A program made the translations under genes and the position numbers. Source: Vibrio sp. YMD68 (lineage in GTDB: Bacteria > Pseudomonadota > Gammaproteobacteria > Enterobacterales > Vibrionaceae). Taken from it: a DNA stretch of 64,000 nt. The stretch lies in contig NZ_CP124614.1 in NCBI RefSeq assembly GCF_029958905.1, forward strand, positions 1,612,001 to 1,676,000. Direction: 5' to 3'. Shown in pieces: positions 1 to 7,609 of this stretch (position 1 is its first letter; each line of letters begins with the position of its first letter). The notes under the pieces are model-generated. The model was not told the DNA's origin. It did not search any database and was given only the letters and a program-made list of their open reading frames with translations.

Positions 1-2
1 TT

Positions 3-83
3 GATTCAAAAATCATGTTCTTTACACAAGCCGCTGATAACGATTACTTTGTTGTTAAAAAAGTTTCAACTTTGAATTTTTGA
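3..83 (+). other. Upstream piece of the OLD-like ATPase, in a different frame
   Basis: The frame starting at base 3 reads as protein-like sequence (DSKIMFFTQAADNDYFVVKK and on to STLNF) up to a TGA at 81-83. It resembles the stretch that precedes Walker B in AAA/OLD-type ATPases. The adjacent ORF starting at 80 carries the rest of the same domain one frame back. One extra T in the five-T run at 77-81 would fuse the two as N-F-L-K-V-N-G. The piece is open at the left edge of the window, so the Walker A region lies outside. The in-frame join is inference; a sequencing error, a real indel or ribosomal slippage would all look the same. Confidence 0.6.
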
Positions 84-1159
84 AAGTGAACGGTTCCTCA
101 GACGAAGAAAGTAAGCCATTACGCTTGGAGGATTTGAGCGATGGTGAATACCAACTACTTTTTCTGTATGCTTTAGTTGATCTTTTTGACAGAGAAAATA
201 CTTTGTTTTTGTTTGATGAAGCAGATTCTCATCTCCATTATAAAAATATCGACCATTTATGGGCCACATTCAATAAAATAAGTGGTAGAGCTCTGACCAC
301 CACTCACTTAATAGATTCAATATCTAAATCTGGCATAGATAAGCTTAAGGTTGTTGAGAAAGGTGAAATAAAATCGGGAGAAAAAATAAGCTACCTTGCA
401 TCTCGACTTAAAGAATTATCAGAAATCAATAATACACAACTTAAAGCAATGTCGATCGCAGAAAATATTGTTTTTATGGATGATGAAGATGATTGGATTA
501 TTTTCAAGCAATTAGCTATAAGAAAATTAGCTGAAACAGAAGAACAAATAACCCAAATGAGTTCTTTTCTTAATAAGTTCATAGTTATAAAGCAAGAATC
601 GGGTTTTGAAAAAGATGCTCAAGCATTTGGTCATGCAAAGATAAAAAGACTTGATAATTTTGTAGGCTATTTGGAAGGGCATTTACACAATACAAAGAAC
701 GTGTATCTAATATGTGATAGGGATGAGTACCTTTTGAATAATATTGGTACTGAAAAATGTAACCTGTTAGTTCAAAACAATGGTACTCAAAAATTCAATA
801 AGAACAAACTGACGTCTCATTTGCTTTCTTGGAAAAGAAGAGAAATCAAGCATTACTTGGTTAGCCCAACAGCACTTGCGAACACTGTTGACGATCTTAA
901 TGATAGGTTTGATTTAGGTGCTAGAACGAGGCTATCTGAAGGAAAAACGGGTGATTACGATACTAGTGGAAAATATAACGATAAGTTAGCATCAATTGAA
1001 TCTATCTTGATTAAAGATATAATCGATCCTTATGTCAAAGTTGAGGTTGGTTTTTGTCCTAATAAGACACAAGATTTTGTTAACCGAATACCTAAAGAAG
1101 AAATCAGTGAAGACATTGTAGATATGTACAATTATTTGGTGAAAACTAATGAACAATAA
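80..1159 (+). CDS. OLD/PARIS-like AAA ATPase with C-terminal TOPRIM-like domain (5' truncated or frameshifted)
   Basis: This is the C-terminal part of an ABC-type AAA ATPase. It shows a signature-like LSDGEYQ motif near residue 20, Walker B plus D-loop TLFLFDEADSHLH near 41-53, and an H-loop region TTTHLID near 74-80. A TOPRIM-like half follows: an acidic MDDEDDW after a hydrophobic strand (about 132-138), the acidic DRD motif in LICDRDE near 211-217, and a WKRREIKHYL segment resembling the OLD/DUF4435 family. Such proteins are typically nucleases in phage-defence systems (OLD, Gabija GajA, PARIS). The apparent start is a TTG with no ribosome-binding site, and coding sequence continues upstream in another frame. 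It is therefore either a frameshifted gene or a slippage product. It overlaps the following methylase gene by 11 bases. Exact family is uncertain. Confidence 0.7.
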   Translation: MKVNGSSDEESKPLRLEDLSDGEYQLLFLYALVDLFDRENTLFLFDEADSHLHYKNIDHLWATFNKISGRALTTTHLIDSISKSGIDKLKVVEKGEIKSGEKISYLASRLKELSEINNTQLKAMSIAENIVFMDDEDDWIIFKQLAIRKLAETEEQITQMSSFLNKFIVIKQESGFEKDAQAFGHAKIKRLDNFVGYLEGHLHNTKNVYLICDRDEYLLNNIGTEKCNLLVQNNGTQKFNKNKLTSHLLSWKRREIKHYLVSPTALANTVDDLNDRFDLGARTRLSEGKTGDYDTSGKYNDKLASIESILIKDIIDPYVKVEVGFCPNKTQDFVNRIPKEEISEDIVDMYNYLVKTNEQ

Positions 1160-3074
1160 TAGATTGATAAATATCATTGAGATCTTAAAAAAGGATACCG
1201 GAATAAACAATGCTATTGATGCCGTTGAGCAATTGTCACTGCTACTGTTAATTAAGTATCTCGATAAGGCTGTCTCAGTAGAATTACTAAATGAAAATCA
1301 TATTGGTTCGCCTCAGGGCTTATTTTGCGAACTGGGTGATTTTACAAAGGATGGTTCGGTAATTGACTTTTATACGTTAAGAGACAGATTAAGTCAGATT
1401 GCGACTAATATTAGTTTTAGTGAAAGTCAATTATCTCATAGCGTTTTCTCTCGCCATAACTGGAAAAAAATTGAAAACATTCTTGAACAGATACCTTTTA
1501 GAATAAGATCAAATAAAATATTATATTTGGTTGTACATAGATTGGAAGAGCTGGATCTATTAGAAGGTATTGAAGTCGATTTTGACTATCTATTGCTTAA
1601 CATGGTTAAAGACTCTGGTTCATCAGGTGCATATTATTCTCCAAGACCGTTGATTAAGGCAATGGTCAGTGTTTTAAACCCTGAGCCACTAGCTACTGTT
1701 TATGATCCTGCTATGGGAACAGGCGGGGCTTTTGTTGAGGTCAAAAAACACATGAAAGATGACATCAGCTTTAATAGTTTAAAATTTGTTGGCAATGATC
1801 TCAGTCCATTCGCGCATTTGATAGGAACGTTGAACTTACTTCTCAACGATATCGACATTAGTGGAGTGTCGATAACCGATTCATTGCTAGACAGACATGA
1901 TCAGGAGTACGAATTTGTTATATCGGGATTACCTTTCGGCAAGGCTAGTGAGTTAAGTAAGTACGAATACGATTATCATGGCTATAGCGGAAGTCTCGAA
2001 GCAATGTTTCTTAAGCACACGATGGATAAGCTGGCAAAGGGTGGGCGAGCTGCGATAATCATTCCGGACGGCATCTTATTCGGTAGTGCAACGCATCTAG
2101 ATAAGCTAAAGCGAAAGCTGCTAACGCAATTTAACCTGCACACCGTTCTGAGCCTTCCCAAAGGTACGTTAGCACCATATTCAGGCGTGAACGTGAGTGT
2201 CTTATTTTTTGATAACATCGAGTCAAAAAAAGACATTTGGTACTATGAGCTAAGCTCGGATAAACCTTTGAATAAGTTAAACTCAATTACTGACTCTGAT
2301 TTTGAGGACTTTACGTCATTGTACGAACGTAGAGAAGTTAGTGAACGTTCTTGTCTAGTAAACAAGGAGTCTTTACTAAAAGATAAGTCACTTAACCTCT
2401 CATTTTCTTTGCCTACGAAAGAAACGGGGTTGAAGTTCGACAAACAGAAAATGATTGCTTCATTGAAAAGTGAGCAATCAGCTTTGATGACATCCATTGA
2501 AAAGCACTTTGATAATATGTCTCGAAATTTCGAGTTAGAGTACATACATCATGCAATGTTAAAAGATGTGTGTAAACTTAGAAGCGGAAAGAATCTCAAT
2601 AAAGATGACGTCGAAAACAAGGGAGAATTTCCGGTGTATGGGGGAAATGGGATAATAGGATATTATCTGGATCCCAATAGACCTGGAGACTCAATCATAA
2701 TTGGAAAGGTAGGCGCACACTGCGGAAACATACACTTTTCATCTAAACCATATTGGTTAACTAGCAACGCGATAAGCTTGGAACTATTGGATACGACTAG
2801 GGTGTATTTACCTTACCTAGCTCATGTTTTAAAAAGCTTCGACTTGAACAATTTGGCAACAGGTACCGCACAAAAATTTTTTTCTATCAATCAGTTATAT
2901 GAAGTGGAAGTTTCTTTACCTAGCCTAGAAAAACAAGTAGAACTAAGTGAGTGGTTTACTTCTATTGAAGAAAGTAAGAGTGAGGTACAAAGTACTTTAG
3001 CAAACTTTAGTAAGGGTTTTGGAGCTATCACAAGCGACTCAATTATTGAAAAGGCACTTAAGCAGCGAGACTAG
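1149..3074 (+). CDS. Type I-like N6-adenine methylase fused to a single HsdS target-recognition domain
   Basis: The 641-residue protein begins with an HsdM-type helical N-terminus (about 1-150). A SAM-binding Rossmann domain follows, with motif I DPAMGTGG at about 186-193 and the preceding GAYYSPR element. The C-terminal 170 residues are one HsdS-like DNA-recognition domain (LRSGKNLNKDDV, YGGNGIIGYY, IIIGKVGAHCGN, FSINQL) ending in a helix. The catalytic motif IV, normally NPPF, reads SGLPFG at about 259-264, so the usual catalytic Asn is missing and methylation activity is doubtful. No HsdR gene is visible. Overlap with the upstream ATPase-TOPRIM gene suggests translational coupling, with the ATPase as the likely effector. 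The substrate sequence cannot be read from the protein. Confidence 0.8.
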   Translation: MNNNRLINIIEILKKDTGINNAIDAVEQLSLLLLIKYLDKAVSVELLNENHIGSPQGLFCELGDFTKDGSVIDFYTLRDRLSQIATNISFSESQLSHSVFSRHNWKKIENILEQIPFRIRSNKILYLVVHRLEELDLLEGIEVDFDYLLLNMVKDSGSSGAYYSPRPLIKAMVSVLNPEPLATVYDPAMGTGGAFVEVKKHMKDDISFNSLKFVGNDLSPFAHLIGTLNLLLNDIDISGVSITDSLLDRHDQEYEFVISGLPFGKASELSKYEYDYHGYSGSLEAMFLKHTMDKLAKGGRAAIIIPDGILFGSATHLDKLKRKLLTQFNLHTVLSLPKGTLAPYSGVNVSVLFFDNIESKKDIWYYELSSDKPLNKLNSITDSDFEDFTSLYERREVSERSCLVNKESLLKDKSLNLSFSLPTKETGLKFDKQKMIASLKSEQSALMTSIEKHFDNMSRNFELEYIHHAMLKDVCKLRSGKNLNKDDVENKGEFPVYGGNGIIGYYLDPNRPGDSIIIGKVGAHCGNIHFSSKPYWLTSNAISLELLDTTRVYLPYLAHVLKSFDLNNLATGTAQKFFSINQLYEVEVSLPSLEKQVELSEWFTSIEESKSEVQSTLANFSKGFGAITSDSIIEKALKQRD

Positions 3075-3160
3075 TTTTCTCTGAAGTAACACCAGAAGTA
3101 ACATCTTAAAGCTCTACTTTTGTAATTATGATTTTAATCAGAAAGATAGGTGTGATAGTA

Positions 3161-3179
3161 GAGTCCAGTAGCGGCACCA
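3161..3179 (+). other. tRNA 3'-end-like sequence (possible attachment-site remnant)
   Basis: GAGTCCAGTAGCGGCACCA looks like the last part of a T-arm plus an acceptor strand ending in CCA. No T-arm 5' strand, anticodon arm or other tRNA body precedes it, so it is not a functional tRNA gene. Such fragments are left when islands integrate at tRNA 3' ends. It is followed at once by a strong terminator, as tRNA genes often are. The parent tRNA is not identifiable here. Confidence 0.4.
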
Positions 3180-3190
3180 AATTCAAAAGA

Positions 3191-3215
3191 AAGCCCACCT
3201 AGTGTGGGCTTTTTT
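3191..3215 (+). terminator. Rho-independent terminator
   Basis: The stem AAGCCCAC / GTGGGCTT with a 5-nt loop is followed by a T run. It ends transcription coming from the methylase gene, or from the ancestral tRNA. Confidence 0.8.
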
Positions 3216-3645
3216 GTGCCTGTAATTCCTTGTTTTATCATAGTCTTAACCACTTCTTGGTCCCAAGAGATCCCGTGATGTGTTGGAAAATCCACCGTTT
3301 AAAGTCATCTCTAAAATAGTCTTTTAAAATTGAGCAGCTTCTAGGTTACTTCAGAGATTCGGATGCAGTGGCATAGTTGCTTAGGACAGCGGCATAGAGA
3401 ACTTGAAATTCTGATTTATCGAGGAATGTTAAATAATTATAAATAAGGGGCTGCACAATGTAGATGCGTATTGTTGTAATACATTGAATAGCCACCGTAT
3501 TGCTAAATGATAAATAGCCTTTTTGCACAGTTGTACAGTGAAATACAGTAAATTTAAGTGATGATCTGCGTCTAGTAAGAGATGTAACTAACAGTTTGGG
3601 AAATGGGTAGTTGACGTGATGACCGTTCAAAAAATAAGGTTATAT

Positions 3646-3663
3646 TATTCATATTGATGAATA
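3646..3663. promoter_or_regulatory. Palindrome upstream of the helicase operon (candidate operator)
   Basis: Seven-base arms TATTCAT / ATGAATA are separated by four bases, about 38 bases before the helicase start codon and overlapping the likely promoter zone. The binding protein is unknown. Confidence 0.3.
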
Positions 3664-3701
3664 TTCTCATTTTTGAGTACAAATTCACGTTGGTAGGCTA
3701 G

Positions 3702-5432
3702 ATGGAACTCACTCCTGTATTAAAAGAACTGCAAGCTTTTGTGTATGCAGAACATGACGCTGGCATAGAAAATCTTCTAGAAACTTGGAAGAAACCTTTA
3801 AAAGAGAAACTATTAAAAGGCGAAACTCAACGAATAGAGTCAGTAAGGTATTCCGGCTCTAATCATCTGGAAGTCGTATTAGGTGATAACGAATCACGCT
3901 TTAGAGAAGGCGACATGATTTGCTTGCACCTTGGTGAACCAAGTAATCATAAGATTTTTGACCAAGTAACGATTGAGGCTGAAAGCGAGGGAGAGTGGCT
4001 GCTCAAAGTCAAGGTAGATCAAAGCTTACTTCCACAACTAAGTGAAGGCTGTTATGCCGACCCCGCAGGCATGGATTTGAAACCGTTTTATGATAAAGCT
4101 TTGGCTGATGTAGCAACATCGAAAGTCGGCAGAGACGTACTGCTTCCTATGCTTTCCGGCCAATTGAATACAGAAGCGATTTATGATGAAGACTTTGATG
4201 AAGCTGCTGATTATGCCGAATCTCGGGGGTTAAATGAAAAGCAGAGTGATGCCGTCGGGATTGGTGTTGCATCTAAATACTTAGCGTGTATTCAAGGCCC
4301 TCCTGGAACGGGAAAAACAAAAGTTATTAGTATTATCGCCAAGCTTCTTGTCGAAGCAGGACAGAGAGTTTTCATGACTTCTCATACCCATATGGCGATT
4401 AATAATGCACTCAACAAAATTGTAGAGGAAGGGGTTCCTGTTGCAAAAATTTGTGCGAGTGGCGGAAAGAAATCACTGAGTGACAAGGTAAAGCATTTTG
4501 AATACGCATCAAAATGGGAAGATATACCGGATACCGGGTATGTGATTGGAGCAACACCTTTTGCTACCTGTAGTGAGCGGCTTGAAAGCTTTACATTTGA
4601 CACCATTATTTTTGACGAAGGCAGCCAAATAACCGTTCCATTGGCGTTAATGGCAATGAGAAAAGGGTGTCGATTTGTATTCGTTGGAGATCATAAGCAG
4701 CTTCCTCCTGTGATACTTTCTCAATCCGTTCTTGAGGACAGTTCGGCTTTCTCTAAGATGATTCTTGGCAATGAAAAGGTTTCGGTCTTGTTAAGCCAAA
4801 CTTATCGGATGTCTCCAGCCCTAACTGAATGGCCTAGTAACTGTTATTACAAGGGCGAATTAGAATCGAAAAGACAACCAACGCTGTCATCATTTTCTTT
4901 ACCTAAAAAACCTTACAAGTATTCCGACGTCCTCTCTAGCGATCGACCTTCTGTATTTATCAAAACTCCAGGGGTCAATGCCCGAAGTGTAAATAGAAAA
5001 GAAGCGGCGTTAGTGGCCGATTTGATAACCGCGGCTGTTGAAGCGGGTCTATCTGCTGAAGAGATAGGTGTCGTTACACCGTTCCGGGGTCATGCCAAAG
5101 CTTTAAAGTCTTGCCTTCAGGATAAGTTGGGGATATTTGGATCAAAATTAGTGGTAACGGATACCGTTGAAAGGATGCAAGGCCAAGAGCGGGAAATGAT
5201 TGTAGTTTCATTCTGCTCCTCAGATCCGCAATACATTAGCGCTATCGCTGAATTCTTTTTCCAAGCGGAACGTCTCAATGTCGCCATTACTAGACCCCAG
5301 ACTAAGTTGGTGATTGTAGGTCCCGAAATCACAGAAGGCATGCTGCAACAGGTGGATGATCCTAAGGTGCGACAAAACATTAAAGATTATAAATCTCTGG
5401 TTCGTCACTGTTATAAGGTGGAAGTAGATTAA
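3702..5432 (+). CDS. SF1B helicase, UPF1/DNA2-like (defence-island type)
   Basis: This 576-residue ATP-dependent helicase has Walker A GPPGTGKT at about 199-206, Walker B IIFDEGSQ at 302-309, motif III GDHKQLPPV at 329-337, TYRMS at 367-371, motif V TVERMQGQE at 488-496, and motif VI NVAITRPQTK at 526-535. The order and spacing match the UPF1/DNA2/Sen1 branch of superfamily 1. The N-terminal 170 residues hold a beta-rich OB-like region without an obvious nuclease. The stop codon overlaps the start of the next helicase (TAATG), so the two are translationally coupled. Substrate and partner are unknown, but the coupling to a UvrD-like helicase and the nearby HNH protein suggest an anti-invader DNA-processing role (inference). 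Confidence 0.85.
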   Translation: MELTPVLKELQAFVYAEHDAGIENLLETWKKPLKEKLLKGETQRIESVRYSGSNHLEVVLGDNESRFREGDMICLHLGEPSNHKIFDQVTIEAESEGEWLLKVKVDQSLLPQLSEGCYADPAGMDLKPFYDKALADVATSKVGRDVLLPMLSGQLNTEAIYDEDFDEAADYAESRGLNEKQSDAVGIGVASKYLACIQGPPGTGKTKVISIIAKLLVEAGQRVFMTSHTHMAINNALNKIVEEGVPVAKICASGGKKSLSDKVKHFEYASKWEDIPDTGYVIGATPFATCSERLESFTFDTIIFDEGSQITVPLALMAMRKGCRFVFVGDHKQLPPVILSQSVLEDSSAFSKMILGNEKVSVLLSQTYRMSPALTEWPSNCYYKGELESKRQPTLSSFSLPKKPYKYSDVLSSDRPSVFIKTPGVNARSVNRKEAALVADLITAAVEAGLSAEEIGVVTPFRGHAKALKSCLQDKLGIFGSKLVVTDTVERMQGQEREMIVVSFCSSDPQYISAIAEFFFQAERLNVAITRPQTKLVIVGPEITEGMLQQVDDPKVRQNIKDYKSLVRHCYKVEVD

Positions 5433-7420
5433 TGGCACATATAGATACGATTACAGGCTTAGACCGCAAGCATCGACGTCATTTCAAAAAGGTATTCAAT
5501 AAACTTAATGACGAATTTTTTATTCGTGAGTCATTATTAGAGTCTTTACAAGTTGCTCCTTGTATTATTGAGGGGCCTTGCAATAGTTGGGTGTTTGTTG
5601 GAGTCCATTCAGAGAAACCAGATAGTATTAGTCTTTCTAAATTGTTGAAGTTTAATGACTCGATGTTGACGTTAGGTTTAAAGCCTATTCAGTATCTAGC
5701 TGTCGTCGATAATATGATTGTGGAAGAAGAAAGTACTTTCCAAATTGACGGTTCTCTCCAAGTTAATAGTTCTTTCTCTGATTATGTACAAATAATTGAG
5801 AACAAAACGTTTATTGAGCGCGGTGAAAAACTAATCCACGCCGCATTAACCGAGTTCACAATCGACTCACATTCACGAATCAAGCGCACGTTTTTTCCAG
5901 AGTCGGTTATTCCCGCACAGTGTAGTACTCGTCGAGGAAAGGCCTCCGTAGACAATACCGCAAAGCTGCTCCCATTTTTTTTAGATTACGATCAAGAATT
6001 GGCTACTAGGCTAGATATGGTTGAGTCTGTCGATTCTGAAGAAGAAGGTCAGGAAGACATTTCAGTAAGGTTGATAAATGGGGTGGCTGGGAGTGGGAAA
6101 ACTCTGATTTTGATTAATCGTGCAGTTCTGTATTGTAAGAAATACCCGGAAAAAAAAGCACTTCTTGCGATACACAACAAGCCAGTGACGGAAGATATTA
6201 AATACAGGTTCGAAACCTGGCTTAAAGGTAAACCAGATAACCTTGAAATTGCTACCTTTCATTCATTTGCACTAAAGCAGTACAGTAAAAGCCATCAGCG
6301 TGTTAAGCCGGTATTTGGCGATGCGAATATGAAAGGAGAAAAAAAGACCGTTTTAAGTGATAAAAATGAAGCTTACACGCAACTATCGTTAACAGATGAG
6401 CAGATTTGGTCCGAGCTAGAGTACATCAATGACTATTTAATTAAAGATAAAGAAGAGTACTTGGAATTCGATCGACAAGGTCGTGGGTTTGCACTACAAA
6501 AAAGTCAGCGAGAACATATTTGGCATCTATATGTTGCTTTTTCTGCTCAGTTGTCGTCGGTTAAGAAATACCTACCGAGTTTATATATTAAGGAAGTTGC
6601 GTTATCAGACAAACCTCTTGAACAGTTTGATCACATACTGCTTGATGAGGCTCAATTCTTCGCGCCATCTTGGTTACAGTTAATTAAACGCTCATTGACG
6701 CCGGGGGGACAATTATTTATTTGTGCTGATCCTAACCAAGGTTTCTTAAAAAGCCGTTTAAGTTGGAAGAGCGTAGGTTTGAATGTTCGTGGGCGCACTA
6801 AGCGTTTGAATCATTCTTACAGAACGACTTATGAAATAATGGTCGCTGCGAACGCTCTACTTGATGACCTCGAAGGTAGCCCTGAAGATTACGTGAAGCC
6901 TGACTATGAAAAAATGGCCAGAGGACACAAACCTCAAATCATATATTCTCGAAATGCTCAAGATGAGAAAAAAAGGTTCTTGAATGAACTAGTAGTACTG
7001 GTGCAATCGGGAACAGTCGCTCTTCATCAGATCATGGTTTTATGCAGCCCAGAGTATAAACCATGGGCGCTAAAGCAAGATATTGAAAAACGTATTGGTT
7101 TAAATAAGGTCATTAACTACAATAACTCTAAAGAGTTAGCGGATAACGTAGGCAGTAAAATTAGGCTACTTAATATCAATAGCTGTACAGGCATGGAGTC
7201 TGGGACGGTGTTTGTTCTCGGTTGTGGTCAAATAATTAACCAGCCTAAGAATCTAGAGTTGAGTGATTCGGAAAGAGAAGAAGTATTGCAAGAATCAATG
7301 CGTAAACTTTATGTAGCAATGACTAGGGCTGGGCAAAAGTTAGTCGTTTTCAGCACTGAAGAGTTTCCAGTTAGCGTTGAAAAACATATTGAAATTACGG
7401 CGGAGGCCACCCAAGTTTAG
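5432..7420 (+). CDS. UvrD-like SF1A helicase with a novel N-terminal domain
   Basis: The 662-residue protein has a long N-terminal region (about 1-205) that I do not recognise and that ends in an acidic linker. The helicase core follows: Walker A GVAGSGKT at 217-224, motif Ia-like ATFHS near 274-278, Walker B LLDEAQFF at 403-410, SYRTT near 462-466, and C-terminal YVAMTRAGQKLVVF typical of UvrD/Rep/DUF2075-type helicases. It begins one base inside the stop of the preceding helicase gene. The pair resembles nuclease-helicase partnerships such as Gabija in general form only. No nuclease motif is evident in this protein. Confidence 0.85.
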   Translation: MAHIDTITGLDRKHRRHFKKVFNKLNDEFFIRESLLESLQVAPCIIEGPCNSWVFVGVHSEKPDSISLSKLLKFNDSMLTLGLKPIQYLAVVDNMIVEEESTFQIDGSLQVNSSFSDYVQIIENKTFIERGEKLIHAALTEFTIDSHSRIKRTFFPESVIPAQCSTRRGKASVDNTAKLLPFFLDYDQELATRLDMVESVDSEEEGQEDISVRLINGVAGSGKTLILINRAVLYCKKYPEKKALLAIHNKPVTEDIKYRFETWLKGKPDNLEIATFHSFALKQYSKSHQRVKPVFGDANMKGEKKTVLSDKNEAYTQLSLTDEQIWSELEYINDYLIKDKEEYLEFDRQGRGFALQKSQREHIWHLYVAFSAQLSSVKKYLPSLYIKEVALSDKPLEQFDHILLDEAQFFAPSWLQLIKRSLTPGGQLFICADPNQGFLKSRLSWKSVGLNVRGRTKRLNHSYRTTYEIMVAANALLDDLEGSPEDYVKPDYEKMARGHKPQIIYSRNAQDEKKRFLNELVVLVQSGTVALHQIMVLCSPEYKPWALKQDIEKRIGLNKVINYNNSKELADNVGSKIRLLNINSCTGMESGTVFVLGCGQIINQPKNLELSDSEREEVLQESMRKLYVAMTRAGQKLVVFSTEEFPVSVEKHIEITAEATQV

Positions 7421-7609
7421 AACTAAGCGCCAAAATGTTAGAGTAATTAAGAGTTTGGGAAAAGTACCGCCTAGAGCAAATTGAACGCATCAAATTGGCT
7501 ATCATTTAGCATGACCCACCTCTCACAAGGTCATTCAAATCTAATGCTTTCTCGCACTATGCAACCAAGCCATATATCATCAAGGTAAGTTTCTTTCTTG
7601 GTTGGATAT

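Larger units (their letters stand above)
3078..3357. repeat. Inverted repeat, 13-bp perfect arms
   Basis: TCTCTGAAGTAAC at 3078-3090 recurs as its exact reverse complement at 3345-3357. Similarity continues imperfectly inward (a CCAGAAG / CTAGAAG element). The left arm lies four bases after the methylase stop codon. The 280-bp segment contains the tRNA-like end and terminator, so it could be a small element or a recombination junction. No transposase is present. Confidence 0.5.
3075..3701. other. 627-bp intergenic region inside the accessory block
   Basis: No convincing gene is present; an open frame on the minus strand (3346-3630) has no recognisable motif and low-complexity composition. 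The stretch holds a tRNA-3'-end-like sequence, a Rho-independent terminator, a 13-bp inverted repeat at its two sides, and a palindrome before the first helicase gene. It looks like a junction between two separately acquired modules. Confidence 0.5.

Noticed and set aside
3161..3179. Functional tRNA gene
   Set aside because: Only an acceptor/T-arm-like 3' end is present; no D-arm or anticodon arm can be built upstream.
3346..3630. 94-residue minus-strand open frame in the gap before the helicase genes
   Set aside because: No ribosome-binding site, no recognisable domain, and it overlaps the inverted-repeat arm; composition looks non-coding.
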